Of a stretch of DNA of 64,000 bases, positions 34,047 to 45,351 are shown piece by piece. The notes under the pieces were generated by a model, which had not been told where the DNA came from, did no database searches, and saw only the letters and a program-made list of their open reading frames with translations. The DNA is from Flavimaricola marinus. GTDB taxonomy: Bacteria > Pseudomonadota > Alphaproteobacteria > Rhodobacterales > Rhodobacteraceae. Position numbers and translations under genes: made by a program. The stretch lies in contig NZ_FXZK01000014.1 of assembly GCF_900184895.1 (NCBI RefSeq), forward strand, positions 1 through 64,000, given 5' to 3'. Within the stretch, counting starts at the first letter, position 1, and each line of letters opens with the position of its first letter.

Positions 34047-35573
34047 ATGACAGCCACTTCCCGTTTCAGCATTCGCCTGCATCCACAAGACAATGTGGCG
34101 ATCGCGCTGAGCGATTTGACCTCCGGCACGGTGCTGCCGGAGCATGACGTGACCCTGCCCGGCCCGGTTCCGCGCGGCCACAAGATCGCGCTTGTCCCGC
34201 TGTCCGAGGGCGACAAGGTAATCCGCTATGGCCAGATCATCGGCGTGGCGACAGAGCCGGTTGCCCCCGGCGCCCATATCCACACCCACAACCTCGGGAT
34301 GGGTCCGCACGAGCAGGATTACGCCCATGCCAGCGCCAACAGCCCACTGCCGCCGATTGCCGAGCCGCGCACGTTTATGGGCTATCACCGCGCCGATGGC
34401 TCGGTCGGGACGCGCAACTATATCGGCATCCTGACGAGCGTGAACTGCTCGGGCAGTGTCGCCCGGATGATCGCCGAAGCCGCCGAACGCACCGATTGGC
34501 TGGCCGGCCTCGAGAATGTCGACGGCGTTGTCCCCATCGTGCATGGCACCGGCTGCGGCATGTCGGGCGACAACGAAGGCTATGACACCCTGTTTCGCAC
34601 CCTCGCAGGATACGCCCGCAACCCCAATTTCGGTGGCATCCTCCTGATCGGTCTCGGCTGCGAGGTCATGCAGATCCCCGATCTGATCGGCGCGGGCCGG
34701 ATGCGCGAGGACGGCAACTTCCGCTACATGACGATCCAGCAGACCGGCGGCACTCGGGCCAGCATCAACAAGGGGCTGGAGGTCTTGCGCACGATGGCCG
34801 AGACGGCCAACAAGGCCGCCCGCGCCCCGGCCCCGCTGTCGCATCTGACGGTGGGCCTGCAATGCGGCGGCTCGGACGGATATTCCGGCATCACCGCCAA
34901 CCCCGCCTTGGGCCATGCCTCCGATCTGCTCGTCCGCCACGGCGGAACCACGATCCTGTCCGAGACGCCCGAGATTTTCGGCGCCGAGCATCTGCTCACC
35001 CGCCGTGCCGTGACCCGCGAGGTGGGCGAAACCCTGATCGAGCGCATCCATTGGTGGGAGGACTATACCACCCGCAACGGCGGCGAGATGGACAACAACC
35101 CCTCGCCCGGCAACAAGAAGGGCGGCCTGACCACCATTCTGGAGAAATCCCTCGGCGCGGTCGCCAAGGGCGGCACCGCCCCCTTGGCCGGGGTCTATAA
35201 ATTCGCAGAGCCGATCACGACCCACGGGTTCACCTATATGGACAGCCCCGGCTATGACCCCTGCTCGGTCACCGGCCAGATCGCGTCGGGCGCCAATCTG
35301 GTATGCTTCACCACCGGCCGCGGCTCCGTCTCGGGCTACAAGCCCAGCCCCTGTATCAAGCTCGCCACCAATTCCGAGATGTATGCCCGGATGGCCGAAG
35401 ACATGGACATCAACTGCGGCGATATCATCACCGACGGCGTGAGCGTCGAGACCAAGGGCGAAGAGATCTTCGAGTTGTTTATCGCCGTGGCCTCGGGCCA
35501 GCAGACCAAGAGCGAGGAGCTGGGCTTTGGCGGGGCCGAATTCGTGCCGTGGCAGATCGGGGCGGTGATGTAG
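34047..35573 (+). CDS. UxaA/GarD family sugar-acid dehydratase
   Basis: A 508-residue full-length altronate/galactarate-type dehydratase. An N-terminal SAF domain (to about residue 90, ending HIHTHNLGMG) precedes the catalytic part (GYHRADGSVGTRNYIGILTSVNCS, GTGCGMS, LQCGGSDGYSGITANPALG, NPSPGNKKGGLTTI). Cysteines in CGM, LGCE and LQCGG may hold iron. In the context of a fuconolactonase-like gene it probably dehydrates L-fuconate or a related aldonate to the 2-keto-3-deoxy acid, as UxaA homologues are proposed to do in Campylobacter. ATG 34047 follows AAGGA; the ATG at 33984 is inside the operator. Confidence 0.88.
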   Translation: MTATSRFSIRLHPQDNVAIALSDLTSGTVLPEHDVTLPGPVPRGHKIALVPLSEGDKVIRYGQIIGVATEPVAPGAHIHTHNLGMGPHEQDYAHASANSPLPPIAEPRTFMGYHRADGSVGTRNYIGILTSVNCSGSVARMIAEAAERTDWLAGLENVDGVVPIVHGTGCGMSGDNEGYDTLFRTLAGYARNPNFGGILLIGLGCEVMQIPDLIGAGRMREDGNFRYMTIQQTGGTRASINKGLEVLRTMAETANKAARAPAPLSHLTVGLQCGGSDGYSGITANPALGHASDLLVRHGGTTILSETPEIFGAEHLLTRRAVTREVGETLIERIHWWEDYTTRNGGEMDNNPSPGNKKGGLTTILEKSLGAVAKGGTAPLAGVYKFAEPITTHGFTYMDSPGYDPCSVTGQIASGANLVCFTTGRGSVSGYKPSPCIKLATNSEMYARMAEDMDINCGDIITDGVSVETKGEEIFELFIAVASGQQTKSEELGFGGAEFVPWQIGAVM

Positions 35574-35761
35574 GCGGTCAAGTCTGTCGCCTACGGCATA
35601 GGTCACGCCACCCGAGAAGAGCCGGTCCTGAACTTGTTCTCAGTGCTACCCAAGCGACTGAATTTCGTCGATTGAGACAGCAATGCACATGCAACGGCCG
35701 CAAATGCGTCGTATTTTCCGGTCATGAAAAGGCAGATTGTTTTGCATGCGAGGATGGATCA

Positions 35762-36391
35762 ATGGACCGCGCTCATTGGCAGGAACTTCTGAAGCAACAA
35801 GAGCATGTCAGAGGTTACAACGACGGGTTCAAGTTGCTGTTTTGCCCCTGGAAGTTGCTCGATACCGCCGACACGCTGTTTCTGAGCCCTAATCCGGGTA
35901 ATGACCCATCCGGAGAATTCATGCGGATTGCCTCAGATGAGCGGGGCAATTCCTACCTCGTCGAGCGCGAGGCGAAACATTCTCCGATGGCGGAGCAGTA
36001 TCGCAAGCTTTGCGATTTCATCGACCAAGACCCTGAAGGCGTGCTGACTGGCACTCTCATGCCCTTCCGAACGGCGAAATGGAACCCGCTTCGCGACCGC
36101 CCCAACATCTCCATCGCTCGCCCGTTTTGGCGCGAATTCCTCGGGACCGGAAAGATAAAGCAGGTGTTCTGCATGGGGCGCGTCGTGGAAGATGCGATCG
36201 TCGAGCTCACCGGGGCAAGATTGGAACGTCAGTTGCCTGCAAATTGGGGCAACCTCACGATCCGAAGATATTCAACGACGAACCATGTTCAGATTTACGG
36301 CCTCTTGCATTTCTCAACCTACAAGATGTTTGGCCGTGCGGAGTGTATTCCACAACTCGCTCGCCTGATGGATTTGGACCAAGCAGCGTAG
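35762..36391 (+). CDS. Uncharacterised protein with uracil-DNA-glycosylase-like segments
   Basis: A 209-residue protein I do not recognise with certainty. The segments DTLFLSPNPGNDPSG, IKQVFCMGRVVEDAI and LLHFSTYKMF fall in the order and spacing of motifs of the uracil-DNA glycosylase fold, but the catalytic residues of known families are not evident. Base composition is visibly less GC-rich than in neighbouring genes and its function does not fit the sugar island, so it may be a recent arrival. ATG 35762 follows CGAGGATGG; the upstream frame is open and Cys-rich but lacks a good start. Confidence 0.55.
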   Translation: MDRAHWQELLKQQEHVRGYNDGFKLLFCPWKLLDTADTLFLSPNPGNDPSGEFMRIASDERGNSYLVEREAKHSPMAEQYRKLCDFIDQDPEGVLTGTLMPFRTAKWNPLRDRPNISIARPFWREFLGTGKIKQVFCMGRVVEDAIVELTGARLERQLPANWGNLTIRRYSTTNHVQIYGLLHFSTYKMFGRAECIPQLARLMDLDQAA

Positions 36392-36437
36392 AGGCCGTGG
36401 ACCGGAGCGCCAAATCTGCAAGTCGAGTTTAACGGAC

Positions 36438-38744
<2,307 letters not shown>

Positions 38745-38745
<1 letters not shown>

Positions 38746-39134
38746 TGCCGCGACCGCAGCAGACGCCCGAACTGGCGATCACCTTTCTCTATTACAAGGA
38801 CCTGGCCGCGGCGCAGCGGTTCTACGAAGACATCCTCGGCCTGACGCTGGCGATCGACCAAGGCTGGGCCAAGATCATGGCGATTTGTCCGGGCGCCCAC
38901 ATCGGCCTCGTCGACGAGACCCGCGGCATGAACCGGTGGCAGGCCGAGAAATGCGTGCAGGTCTGCCTTCGGGTGCCGGATGTCGAGGCATGGTATGCCT
39001 ATGCCCAGGAGATCGCGCTGCCCGGTCTGTCGAAGCTGTTCGTCAACGAGGCGCTCGGCATTCGGGCCTTCGTCTTTGCCGATCCCGAGGGCTACCAGAT
39101 TGAAATCCAAACCCCGTTGAGGCCCGGCGCATGA
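38745..39134 (+). CDS. VOC-family protein (glyoxalase/dioxygenase fold)
   Basis: A 129-residue single vicinal-oxygen-chelate unit (AITFLYYKDLAAAQRFYEDILGLTLAID ... IRAFVFADPEGYQIEIQTP). Members bind a metal and act as lyases, dioxygenases, isomerases or resistance proteins; this short form cannot be assigned. The start overlaps the hydantoinase stop (TAATG) and the end overlaps the racemase start (ATGA), so it is a fixed part of this operon, perhaps processing the opened ring or its racemic product. Confidence 0.75.
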
Positions 39135-39799
39135 CCCTGATCGTGATCAATCCCAACTCCAGCCAGACCGTCACCGACGGGATCGACGCGGCGCTTTCCC
39201 CGCTGCGCCCATTGGGCGTGCCCATCCGCTGCCTCACATTGGCCGAGGGCCCGCCGGGGATCGAGGATCAGGCCCAGGCGGACCTGACGATTGCCCCGAT
39301 GCTACGCCTAGCCGCTGCACAGACCGACGCGAGCGGTTTCGTCATCGCCTGTTTCGGCGATCCCGGTCTTTACGCCCTGCGCAGCCGGACCACCCTGCCG
39401 GTTCAGGGCATTCAGGAAGCCGCCGTGATGACCGCACTGACCCTTGGCCATCGCTTCGGCGTCATCGCCATTCTGCCCGCATCAATCCCGCGCCACCTGC
39501 GCGCCTTTGGGGCGATGGGCGTCCTCGACCGTTTGGCAGGGGACCGGTCCCTGGGGCTTGGCGTCGCAGACTTGGCCGACGCCGACCGCAGCCTTGCGGC
39601 GATGATCGCGACCGCCAAGCGCCTGCGCGATGAGGACGGGGCCGATGTGTTGATCATGGGCTGTGCGGGCATGGCGCAGTATCGCGCCGTGCTGGAGGCC
39701 GAAACCGGACTGCCGGTCGTCGAGCCCTGTCAGGCCGCCGCTGCGATGGCGATTGGCCAGATCACGCTCGGCCAGAGCCACCACGTATCGAGGGGATAA
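39131..39799 (+). CDS. Asp/Glu/hydantoin racemase family protein
   Basis: A 222-residue two-cysteine racemase. The two catalytic cysteines lie in the symmetric motifs IACFGDPG and IMGCAGM, and the N-terminus LIVINPNSSQTVT is the family signature. Hydantoin racemase is favoured over aspartate/glutamate or maleate isomerase because of the hydantoinase upstream. Overlaps the VOC gene by ATGA; one base before the DapA-family gene. Confidence 0.85.
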   Translation: MTLIVINPNSSQTVTDGIDAALSPLRPLGVPIRCLTLAEGPPGIEDQAQADLTIAPMLRLAAAQTDASGFVIACFGDPGLYALRSRTTLPVQGIQEAAVMTALTLGHRFGVIAILPASIPRHLRAFGAMGVLDRLAGDRSLGLGVADLADADRSLAAMIATAKRLRDEDGADVLIMGCAGMAQYRAVLEAETGLPVVEPCQAAAAMAIGQITLGQSHHVSRG

Positions 39800-39800
39800 C

Positions 39801-40715
39801 ATGCTGGACGAGAGCGCAAAGGGCGTCTTTACCATCGCCGTCACACCGTTCCTGCCCGACGGATCGCTGGATCTGGACAGCGTCGACCGGGTCACCGATT
39901 TCTACCTCGAACAGGGCGCGACCGGCCTGACCATCCTTGGCATGATGGGCGAGGCCGGCAAGTTGTCGGCGGGCGAATCCCTCGCGGTGATCCGCCGCGT
40001 GACCGCCCGCGTGACCATCCCCGTCGTGGTCGGTGTCAGCGCCGCCGGGCTGGCTCCGATGCAGGCCCTCGCCGTCGAGGCGATGCAGGCCGGGGCCGCG
40101 GGCGTCATGGTCGCCCCGCCGCATACGTTGCGCAGCGATGGCCAGATCGTGAGCTATTATCACAGCGTGGTCGAGGCTTTGGGCGAGATCCCGTGGGTGT
40201 TGCAGGATTTTCCGCTGGCGACGGGCGTCCAGATCCCCACGTCCGTTATCGCCCAGATCGTGGCCGATTGCCCGACCTGCGTCATGCTCAAGCACGAGGA
40301 TTGGCCGGGGCTGGACAAGATCAGCGCCCTGCGCGCGGCGTCTGAGGCCGGGGCGCGACGCATATCGATCCTTTGCGGCAATGGCGGGCTGTTCCTGCCC
40401 GAAGAAATGGCCCGCGGCGCAGACGGGGCGATGACCGGATTTGCCTATCCCGAGATGATGGCGCAGGTGATTGCCGCCATCGAGGGCGGCGGGGCCGACC
40501 GGGCGCAGGACATCTTTGACGCCTATCTGCCGATGGCCCGTTATGAGGGGCAGCCGGGGCTGGGACTGGCCATTCGCAAATATACGCTGGCCAAGCGTGG
40601 CGCGATTGCCCACCCCACCCTGCGCAAGCCCGGCGCGGCGCTCAATGCGGCAGGCATGGCCGAAGTCGACCGTTTGGCCGCACGGCAGGCGGTCCGATTG
40701 GCGGCCTTGGGCTAG
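39801..40715 (+). CDS. DapA/NanA family aldolase or hydratase
   Basis: A 304-residue class I aldolase-fold protein. The Schiff-base lysine is in TCVMLKHEDWPG; TILGMMGEAGKLS replaces the usual G-T-T-GE substrate loop of true DapA, so it is not the lysine-pathway synthase. Family members cleave or form bonds of 2-keto acids with pyruvate. It is the last gene of the hydantoinase operon, but it could also supply the aldolase of the proposed fuconate pathway, as DapA does in Campylobacter. Stop shares CTAG with the convergent MarR gene. Confidence 0.82.
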   Translation: MLDESAKGVFTIAVTPFLPDGSLDLDSVDRVTDFYLEQGATGLTILGMMGEAGKLSAGESLAVIRRVTARVTIPVVVGVSAAGLAPMQALAVEAMQAGAAGVMVAPPHTLRSDGQIVSYYHSVVEALGEIPWVLQDFPLATGVQIPTSVIAQIVADCPTCVMLKHEDWPGLDKISALRAASEAGARRISILCGNGGLFLPEEMARGADGAMTGFAYPEMMAQVIAAIEGGGADRAQDIFDAYLPMARYEGQPGLGLAIRKYTLAKRGAIAHPTLRKPGAALNAAGMAEVDRLAARQAVRLAALG

Positions 40716-41146
40716 ACCTTGGGCAATGCGGCAAGCCGGGTGAGACAGCGGCGCAGGATGGCCTCCTCCTCGGGCGAAAACTGAGCGGCCAGTTTCGCGT
40801 CAAAGGCTTGGGCGGCAGCGGAGAGGTCGGCGTATGCCGCCTGCCCCGCCTTTGTGAGGTCGAGGCGCTCGTGGCGGCGGTCTTCCTCCACCTCCTGCCG
40901 GGCGATGAACCGCCGGGATTCAAGCCGCGCCACGGCCCGGCTGACCTTGGTCTTGTGCATGTTGGCCCGGTCGCAGATCTCCTTGGCGGTGAGCGTGCCA
41001 TAGCGGCCCAGATGGAACAGCACCCGCCATTCCGTCCGCAGCATCCCGTAGCGGTCCTTGTAGAGCTTTTGAAACTCTATGCTCGACTGCTCGGCGGCCA
41101 TGTTCAGCACGTAGGGCAGGAAATCGCGGAGGTCAAAATCAGACAT
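40712..41146 (-). CDS. MarR family transcriptional regulator
   Basis: A 144-residue MarR regulator: dimerisation helices at both ends and a winged helix YGTLTAKEICDRANMHKTKVSRAVARLESRRFIARQEVEEDRRH with the Asp-x-Arg-Arg wing. It is divergent from hmgA, the usual arrangement for regulators of the homogentisate pathway that respond to homogentisate or other aromatic acids. Its repression target is probably the hmgA-fahA operon through the inverted repeat at 41167. Confidence 0.9.
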   Translation of the reverse strand: MSDFDLRDFLPYVLNMAAEQSSIEFQKLYKDRYGMLRTEWRVLFHLGRYGTLTAKEICDRANMHKTKVSRAVARLESRRFIARQEVEEDRRHERLDLTKAGQAAYADLSAAAQAFDAKLAAQFSPEEEAILRRCLTRLAALPKV

Positions 41147-41166
41147 ATGGCTGAATAGCGCCTTGT

Positions 41167-41184
41167 TAGTTACATTTTCAACTA
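41167..41184. promoter_or_regulatory. Candidate MarR operator TAGTT-N8-AACTA
   Basis: An imperfect palindrome with 5-bp arms in the 68-bp divergent promoter between the MarR gene and hmgA. Spacing fits a MarR dimer. The region is AT-rich compared with surroundings and must contain both promoters. Confidence 0.45.
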
Positions 41185-41214
41185 CTACCTCGGGGCAACT
41201 TTCGGAGGCACCTC

Positions 41215-42576
41215 ATGAACACTCAAGCCAAACCACACAGCCTGACCACTGCCGCCAGCCCGGTCGGACCCCATCAGGGCTATATGCCCGGCTTCGGCAA
41301 TGATTTCGAAACCGAGGCGCTGCCCGGTGCTTTGCCGCAGGGCATGAACAGCCCGCAAAAGTGCAACTATGGCCTCTACGGCGAACAATTGAGCGGCACG
41401 GCCTTTACCGCCCCCAGCCACCAGAACGAGCGGACCTGGTGCTATCGCATCCGCCCCTCGGTCAAGCACACGCACCGATTTGCCAAGATCGACCTGCCCT
41501 ATTGGAAGAGCGCGCCGCATATCGACCCCGACGTCATCAGCCTTGGCCAATATCGCTGGGACCCGGTGCCCCACGCCGACGAGCCGCTGACCTGGCTGAC
41601 CGGCATGCGCACCATGACCACGGCGGGCGACGTGAACACGCAGGTGGGCATGGCGAGCCATATCTATCTGGTGACCGCGTCGATGCAGGATGCCTATTTC
41701 TTTTCCGCCGACAGCGAGTTGCTGATCGTCCCGCAAGAGGGCCGCTTGCGCTTTGCCACCGAGCTCGGCGTCATTGATCTGGAGCCGCAGGAAATCGCCA
41801 TCATCCCCCGCGGCTTGGTCTACCGCGTCGAGGTGCTGGACGGCCCTGCCCGCGGCTTTGTCTGCGAGAACTACGGCCAGAAGTTCGACCTGCCCGGACG
41901 CGGCCCGATCGGGGCCAATTGCATGGCCAACCGCCGCGATTTCAAGACGCCCGTTGCCGCATTCGAGGATCGCGATGCGCCGTCGACCGTCACTGTGAAA
42001 TGGGCGGGCCAGTTTCACGAGACAAAGATCGGGCACAGCCCGCTGGACGTGGTCGCTTGGCACGGCAACTACGCCCCGGTGAAATACGACCTGCGCACCT
42101 ATTGCCCGGTCGGATCGATCCTGTTCGATCACCCGGATCCGTCGATTTTCACAGTTTTGACCGCGCCGTCAGGGGTCGAAGGCACAGCGAATATTGATTT
42201 CGTGCTGTTCCGCGATCGCTGGATGGTGGCCGAGGATACCTTCCGCCCGCCGTGGTACCACAAGAATGTCATGTCCGAATTGATGGGCAATATCTACGGC
42301 ATCTACGACGCCAAGCCCAAGGGCTTCGTCCCCGGCGGCATGTCGCTGCACAACATGATGCTCCCCCACGGACCCGACAAGACCGCCTTCGAGGGCGCGT
42401 CCAATGCCGATCTGAGCGCGGAGAAGCTGGAGGACACCATGTCCTTCATGTTCGAGACCCGGTTTCCGCAGCATCTAACGGCCTTTGCCGCAAAGGAGGC
42501 CCCTTTGCAGGACGATTACATCGACTGCTGGACCGATCTCGAAAAGAAGTTCGACGGCACGCCGGGCAAGAAGTGA
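41215..42576 (+). CDS. hmgA: Homogentisate 1,2-dioxygenase
   Basis: Ring-opening iron dioxygenase converting homogentisate to maleylacetoacetate. The 453-residue protein carries the family segments [22 protein letters not shown], the ligand-bearing [16 protein letters not shown] (His and Glu) and [12 protein letters not shown] (His). Length and C-terminus are normal. GGAGGCACCTC precedes the ATG. It heads an operon with a small membrane ORF and fahA; the GTG of the small ORF overlaps its TGA. Confidence 0.97.
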   Translation: MNTQAKPHSLTTAASPVGPHQGYMPGFGNDFETEALPGALPQGMNSPQKCNYGLYGEQLSGTAFTAPSHQNERTWCYRIRPSVKHTHRFAKIDLPYWKSAPHIDPDVISLGQYRWDPVPHADEPLTWLTGMRTMTTAGDVNTQVGMASHIYLVTASMQDAYFFSADSELLIVPQEGRLRFATELGVIDLEPQEIAIIPRGLVYRVEVLDGPARGFVCENYGQKFDLPGRGPIGANCMANRRDFKTPVAAFEDRDAPSTVTVKWAGQFHETKIGHSPLDVVAWHGNYAPVKYDLRTYCPVGSILFDHPDPSIFTVLTAPSGVEGTANIDFVLFRDRWMVAEDTFRPPWYHKNVMSELMGNIYGIYDAKPKGFVPGGMSLHNMMLPHGPDKTAFEGASNADLSAEKLEDTMSFMFETRFPQHLTAFAAKEAPLQDDYIDCWTDLEKKFDGTPGKK

Positions 42577-42767
42577 CCGACACCCTTCTCACGGCGCTGG
42601 CGGTTGGCATGGCGGTCCTGCTGGTCGCCGGCGTTGTCCTCTATGTCTTGCTCAGCCAGTCGCCATGGGACGAGTGGGACGAAATCGCAGCCGATCCTGA
42701 CGACGCCGAACCCGACGACGCAGTTCCTGACATCAAAGACGAGAAGCGAGCCAAGACATGCCACTGA
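42573..42767 (+). CDS. Small single-pass membrane protein in the hmgA-fahA operon
   Basis: A 64-residue ORF that begins with GTG overlapping the hmgA stop (GTGA) and ends in a TGA that overlaps an ATG of fahA (TGATG). The protein has one hydrophobic helix (about 5-28, [23 protein letters not shown]) and an acidic tail ([19 protein letters not shown]). The double coupling and clean membrane-helix composition argue for a real gene. No family recognised. A similar small ORF in other hmgA-fahA operons would confirm it. Confidence 0.65.
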   Translation: MTDTLLTALAVGMAVLLVAGVVLYVLLSQSPWDEWDEIAADPDDAEPDDAVPDIKDEKRAKTCH

Positions 42768-44020
42768 TGCCAAGCTGGGTTGCCAGCGCCAATTCTGCCG
42801 AAACTCCGTTTCCGCTGAACAATCTGCCCTACGGGGTCTTTTCGGTCGGCGATGAAGAGCCCCGCTGCGGTGTGGCGATTGGTGACATGATCCTCGATCT
42901 GGCCAGCGCGCAGAGTGCTGGTTTGATGGCGATGGAGGTGGAGGATGTCTTTGAGCAGCCCTATTGGAACGACGTCATGGACCTTGGCCCGGCGTTCTGG
43001 GCCAAGCTGCGCGCACGGCTGACGGAGGCACTGGCCGAGGGCAGTTCCGATCAGGCTTGGCTGGCCGCCCATCTGGCGCCGCTGTCTGAGGTCACGCTGC
43101 ACATGCCCTTCGCGGTGTCCGAATACACCGATTTCTACGCCGGTCGGCATCATGCCACCAACGTCGGCACCATGTTCCGGGGAGCCGACAACGCCCTGCC
43201 GCCGAACTGGCTGCATATCCCGATCGGGTATAATGGCCGCGCCTCGTCCGTCGTGGTGTCGGGAACGGAGATCATCCGCCCCAACGGTCAGCTCAAGGCC
43301 CCCGATGCCGACGCCCCGCGATTTGGCCCCTGCCGCCGGCTGGATATCGAGTTGGAACTGGGCGCCATCGTCGGAGGATCGACCGCGCTTGGCCAGCCGA
43401 TTTCGGTGGCAGAGGCAGATGCGATGATCTTTGGTTACGTCCTGCTCAACGATTGGTCCGCCCGCGACATTCAAGCGTGGGAATACCAGCCGCTGGGCCC
43501 GTTTCAGGCGAAGGCCTTTGCCACGTCGATCAGCCCTTGGATCGTGACCGCCGCGGCCCTCGAGCCGTTCCGCTGCGACACGCCGCCCCGCGAGGTGCCG
43601 CTGCTCGACTATCTGCAAGAGCCCGGTCCGATGCTCTATGACATCGACTTGTCGGTGACCATGCAGCCGGACGGCGCACCAACCGCCAGCACCATCTGCC
43701 GCACCAACTACCGCGAGATGTATTACTCCACCGCGCAGCAGCTGGCGCACCACGCCTCGTCGGGCTGTGCGATGAACGTGGGCGATCTGCTCGGGTCGGG
43801 CACGATCTCCGGCCCCGACAAGGACAGTCGCGGCAGCCTGCTGGAGCTGTCATGGGGCGGCAAGGAACCGCTGACCCTCGACACCGGCGAGACCCGCACC
43901 TTCATCGAGGATGGCGACACGCTGGTGCTGCATGGTGCGGCCAAGGGCGACGGATATCAGATCGGGTTTGGCACGTGCGAGGGCAGGATTGCCCCGGCCG
44001 TGGCTTTTCCAAAGGCATAG
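42758..44020 (+). CDS. fahA: Fumarylacetoacetase
   Basis: Hydrolyses fumarylacetoacetate to fumarate and acetoacetate, the last step of tyrosine breakdown. The 420-residue protein has the complete FAH architecture: N-terminal SH3-like part (NNLPYGVFSVGDEEPRCGVAIGD), SEYTDFYAGRHHATNVG with catalytic residues, DIELELGAIVGG metal site, LLNDWSARDIQAWEYQPLGPFQAK and SGTISGPDKDSRGSLLELSWGG. The start may be ATG 42758 or ATG 42767; the latter overlaps the stop of the small ORF as TGATG and would give 417 residues. Confidence 0.96.
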   Translation: MPLMPSWVASANSAETPFPLNNLPYGVFSVGDEEPRCGVAIGDMILDLASAQSAGLMAMEVEDVFEQPYWNDVMDLGPAFWAKLRARLTEALAEGSSDQAWLAAHLAPLSEVTLHMPFAVSEYTDFYAGRHHATNVGTMFRGADNALPPNWLHIPIGYNGRASSVVVSGTEIIRPNGQLKAPDADAPRFGPCRRLDIELELGAIVGGSTALGQPISVAEADAMIFGYVLLNDWSARDIQAWEYQPLGPFQAKAFATSISPWIVTAAALEPFRCDTPPREVPLLDYLQEPGPMLYDIDLSVTMQPDGAPTASTICRTNYREMYYSTAQQLAHHASSGCAMNVGDLLGSGTISGPDKDSRGSLLELSWGGKEPLTLDTGETRTFIEDGDTLVLHGAAKGDGYQIGFGTCEGRIAPAVAFPKA

Positions 44021-44231
44021 GCGACAAGGGGCTCCCGGCCCCGGCGATCGGGCGAGGAGGCGCGTCGGTCCGGCTTGGCCGCGGTCGCTGCGGCCTTTCT
44101 GGGTGCGTTCTTGCGCCAAACACACGCCCTGACAGGCAGGCTGTTTCACGTGGCGGAAAGCAGGGGGCTTTGCCGTTGTTTGCCCCCCATGCCGTTGTTA
44201 GATCAAGTCCCTGACCTAAAAGGAGCCTTCC

Positions 44232-45263
44232 ATGTCACAGAGTGCAACCATCAATCGCCGCGTCGTCCTTGCCGAGCGGCCCGTGGGCCTGCCGAACGAC
44301 GACACCCTGCGGATCGAGACAGCCGCCATCCCGACGCCGGGTCCGGGCGAGATGCTTCTCCGCACCGTGTATCTGTCGCTCGATCCCTACATGCGGGGCC
44401 GGATGAGCGCCGCCAAGTCCTATGCCGAACCCGTCGCCATCGGCGGTGTGATGACCGGGCAGGTCGTCGCTGAGGTGGTCGCCTCGAATTGCGAGGGCTT
44501 TGCCAAGGGCGATCACGTCCTGTCCGGCAGCGGCTGGCAGGACTATGCCGTTTCCGACGGCAAGGGTGTGATGAACCTGGGCCAAAACCCCGATCATCCG
44601 TCATGGGCCCTGGGTATTCTGGGGATGCCCGGCTACACCGCCTATGCCGGCCTTCTCAAGATCGGTGAGCCGAAGCCGGGCGAGACCGTCGTCGTCGCTG
44701 CGGCGTCGGGTCCGGTGGGGGCCACCGTCGGCCAGATCGCCAAGATCAAGGGCTGTCGCGTGGTCGGCGTGGCCGGCGGCCCTGAGAAATGCGCCCATGT
44801 CGTCGACGTCCTCGGCTTTGACGCCTGTATCGACCACAAGGCCGACGATTTCGCGGAACAGCTCGCCGCCGCCTGCCCGGACGGCATCGACGTCTATTTC
44901 GAGAATGTCGGCGGCAAGGTGCTCTACGGCGTTCTCCCCCTGCTGAACCCATTCGCCCGGATGCCCGTCTGCGGTACTGCGTCGTGGTACAACCTGACCG
45001 GCCTGCCCGATGGCCCCGACATGGGGCCGGTCCTCATGGGCACGATCCTGCGGATGAAGGTCAAGGTCGAAGGGTTCATCATCTTCGACAGCTTTGGCCC
45101 CGAGGTCTACAAGGAGTTCGCCAAGGAGATGGCCGGATGGCTGGCAGAAGGCCGGGTGCAATACACCGAACAGGTGGTCGAGGGGCTCGAGGCCGCCCCG
45201 GCCGCGCTGAACGATCTGCTGATCGGGAAGAACTTCGGCAAGATGGTCGTCAAGGTCGGCTAA
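44232..45263 (+). CDS. NADP-dependent medium-chain reductase (CurA/leukotriene B4 type)
   Basis: A 343-residue zinc-free MDR enzyme reducing alpha,beta-unsaturated ketones or aldehydes. Recognised by LRTVYLSLDPYMRGRMS, GMPGYTAYAGL, the Rossmann AAASGPVGATVGQIAK and FENVGGKVLYGVLPLLN, all of the CurA/PTGR group. It stands between fahA and maiA but has its own ribosome site (AAGGAG) and a 210-bp gap before it, so it is probably a separate unit. It ends at a strong terminator. Its role may be detoxifying reactive enones. Confidence 0.88.
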   Translation: MSQSATINRRVVLAERPVGLPNDDTLRIETAAIPTPGPGEMLLRTVYLSLDPYMRGRMSAAKSYAEPVAIGGVMTGQVVAEVVASNCEGFAKGDHVLSGSGWQDYAVSDGKGVMNLGQNPDHPSWALGILGMPGYTAYAGLLKIGEPKPGETVVVAAASGPVGATVGQIAKIKGCRVVGVAGGPEKCAHVVDVLGFDACIDHKADDFAEQLAAACPDGIDVYFENVGGKVLYGVLPLLNPFARMPVCGTASWYNLTGLPDGPDMGPVLMGTILRMKVKVEGFIIFDSFGPEVYKEFAKEMAGWLAEGRVQYTEQVVEGLEAAPAALNDLLIGKNFGKMVVKVG

Positions 45264-45273
45264 GTCCGCATTG

Positions 45274-45300
45274 CGGGGCGGGTCCGCCCGCCCCGTTCTT
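45274..45300 (+). terminator. Rho-independent terminator of the CurA-type gene
   Basis: Perfect 9-bp GC stem CGGGGCGGG/CCCGCCCCG with TCCG loop and a TTCTT tail, 10 bp after the stop codon. Confidence 0.85.
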
Positions 45301-45351
45301 CAGGTTTGCGCGGCGGCTTCGGCCGCCCATTTATCAGGCATGCGAGTCGGG

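Noticed and set aside
35640-35761. Cys-rich N-terminal extension of the orphan gene (pattern CTC...C...C..C)
   Set aside because: The frame is open but has no good start or ribosome site and overlaps the promoter region; ATG 35762 has both.
43852-44214. ORFs in the fahA end and the gap before the CurA-type gene
   Set aside because: Short, Arg-rich, out of frame with fahA, no start signal; treated as noncoding.
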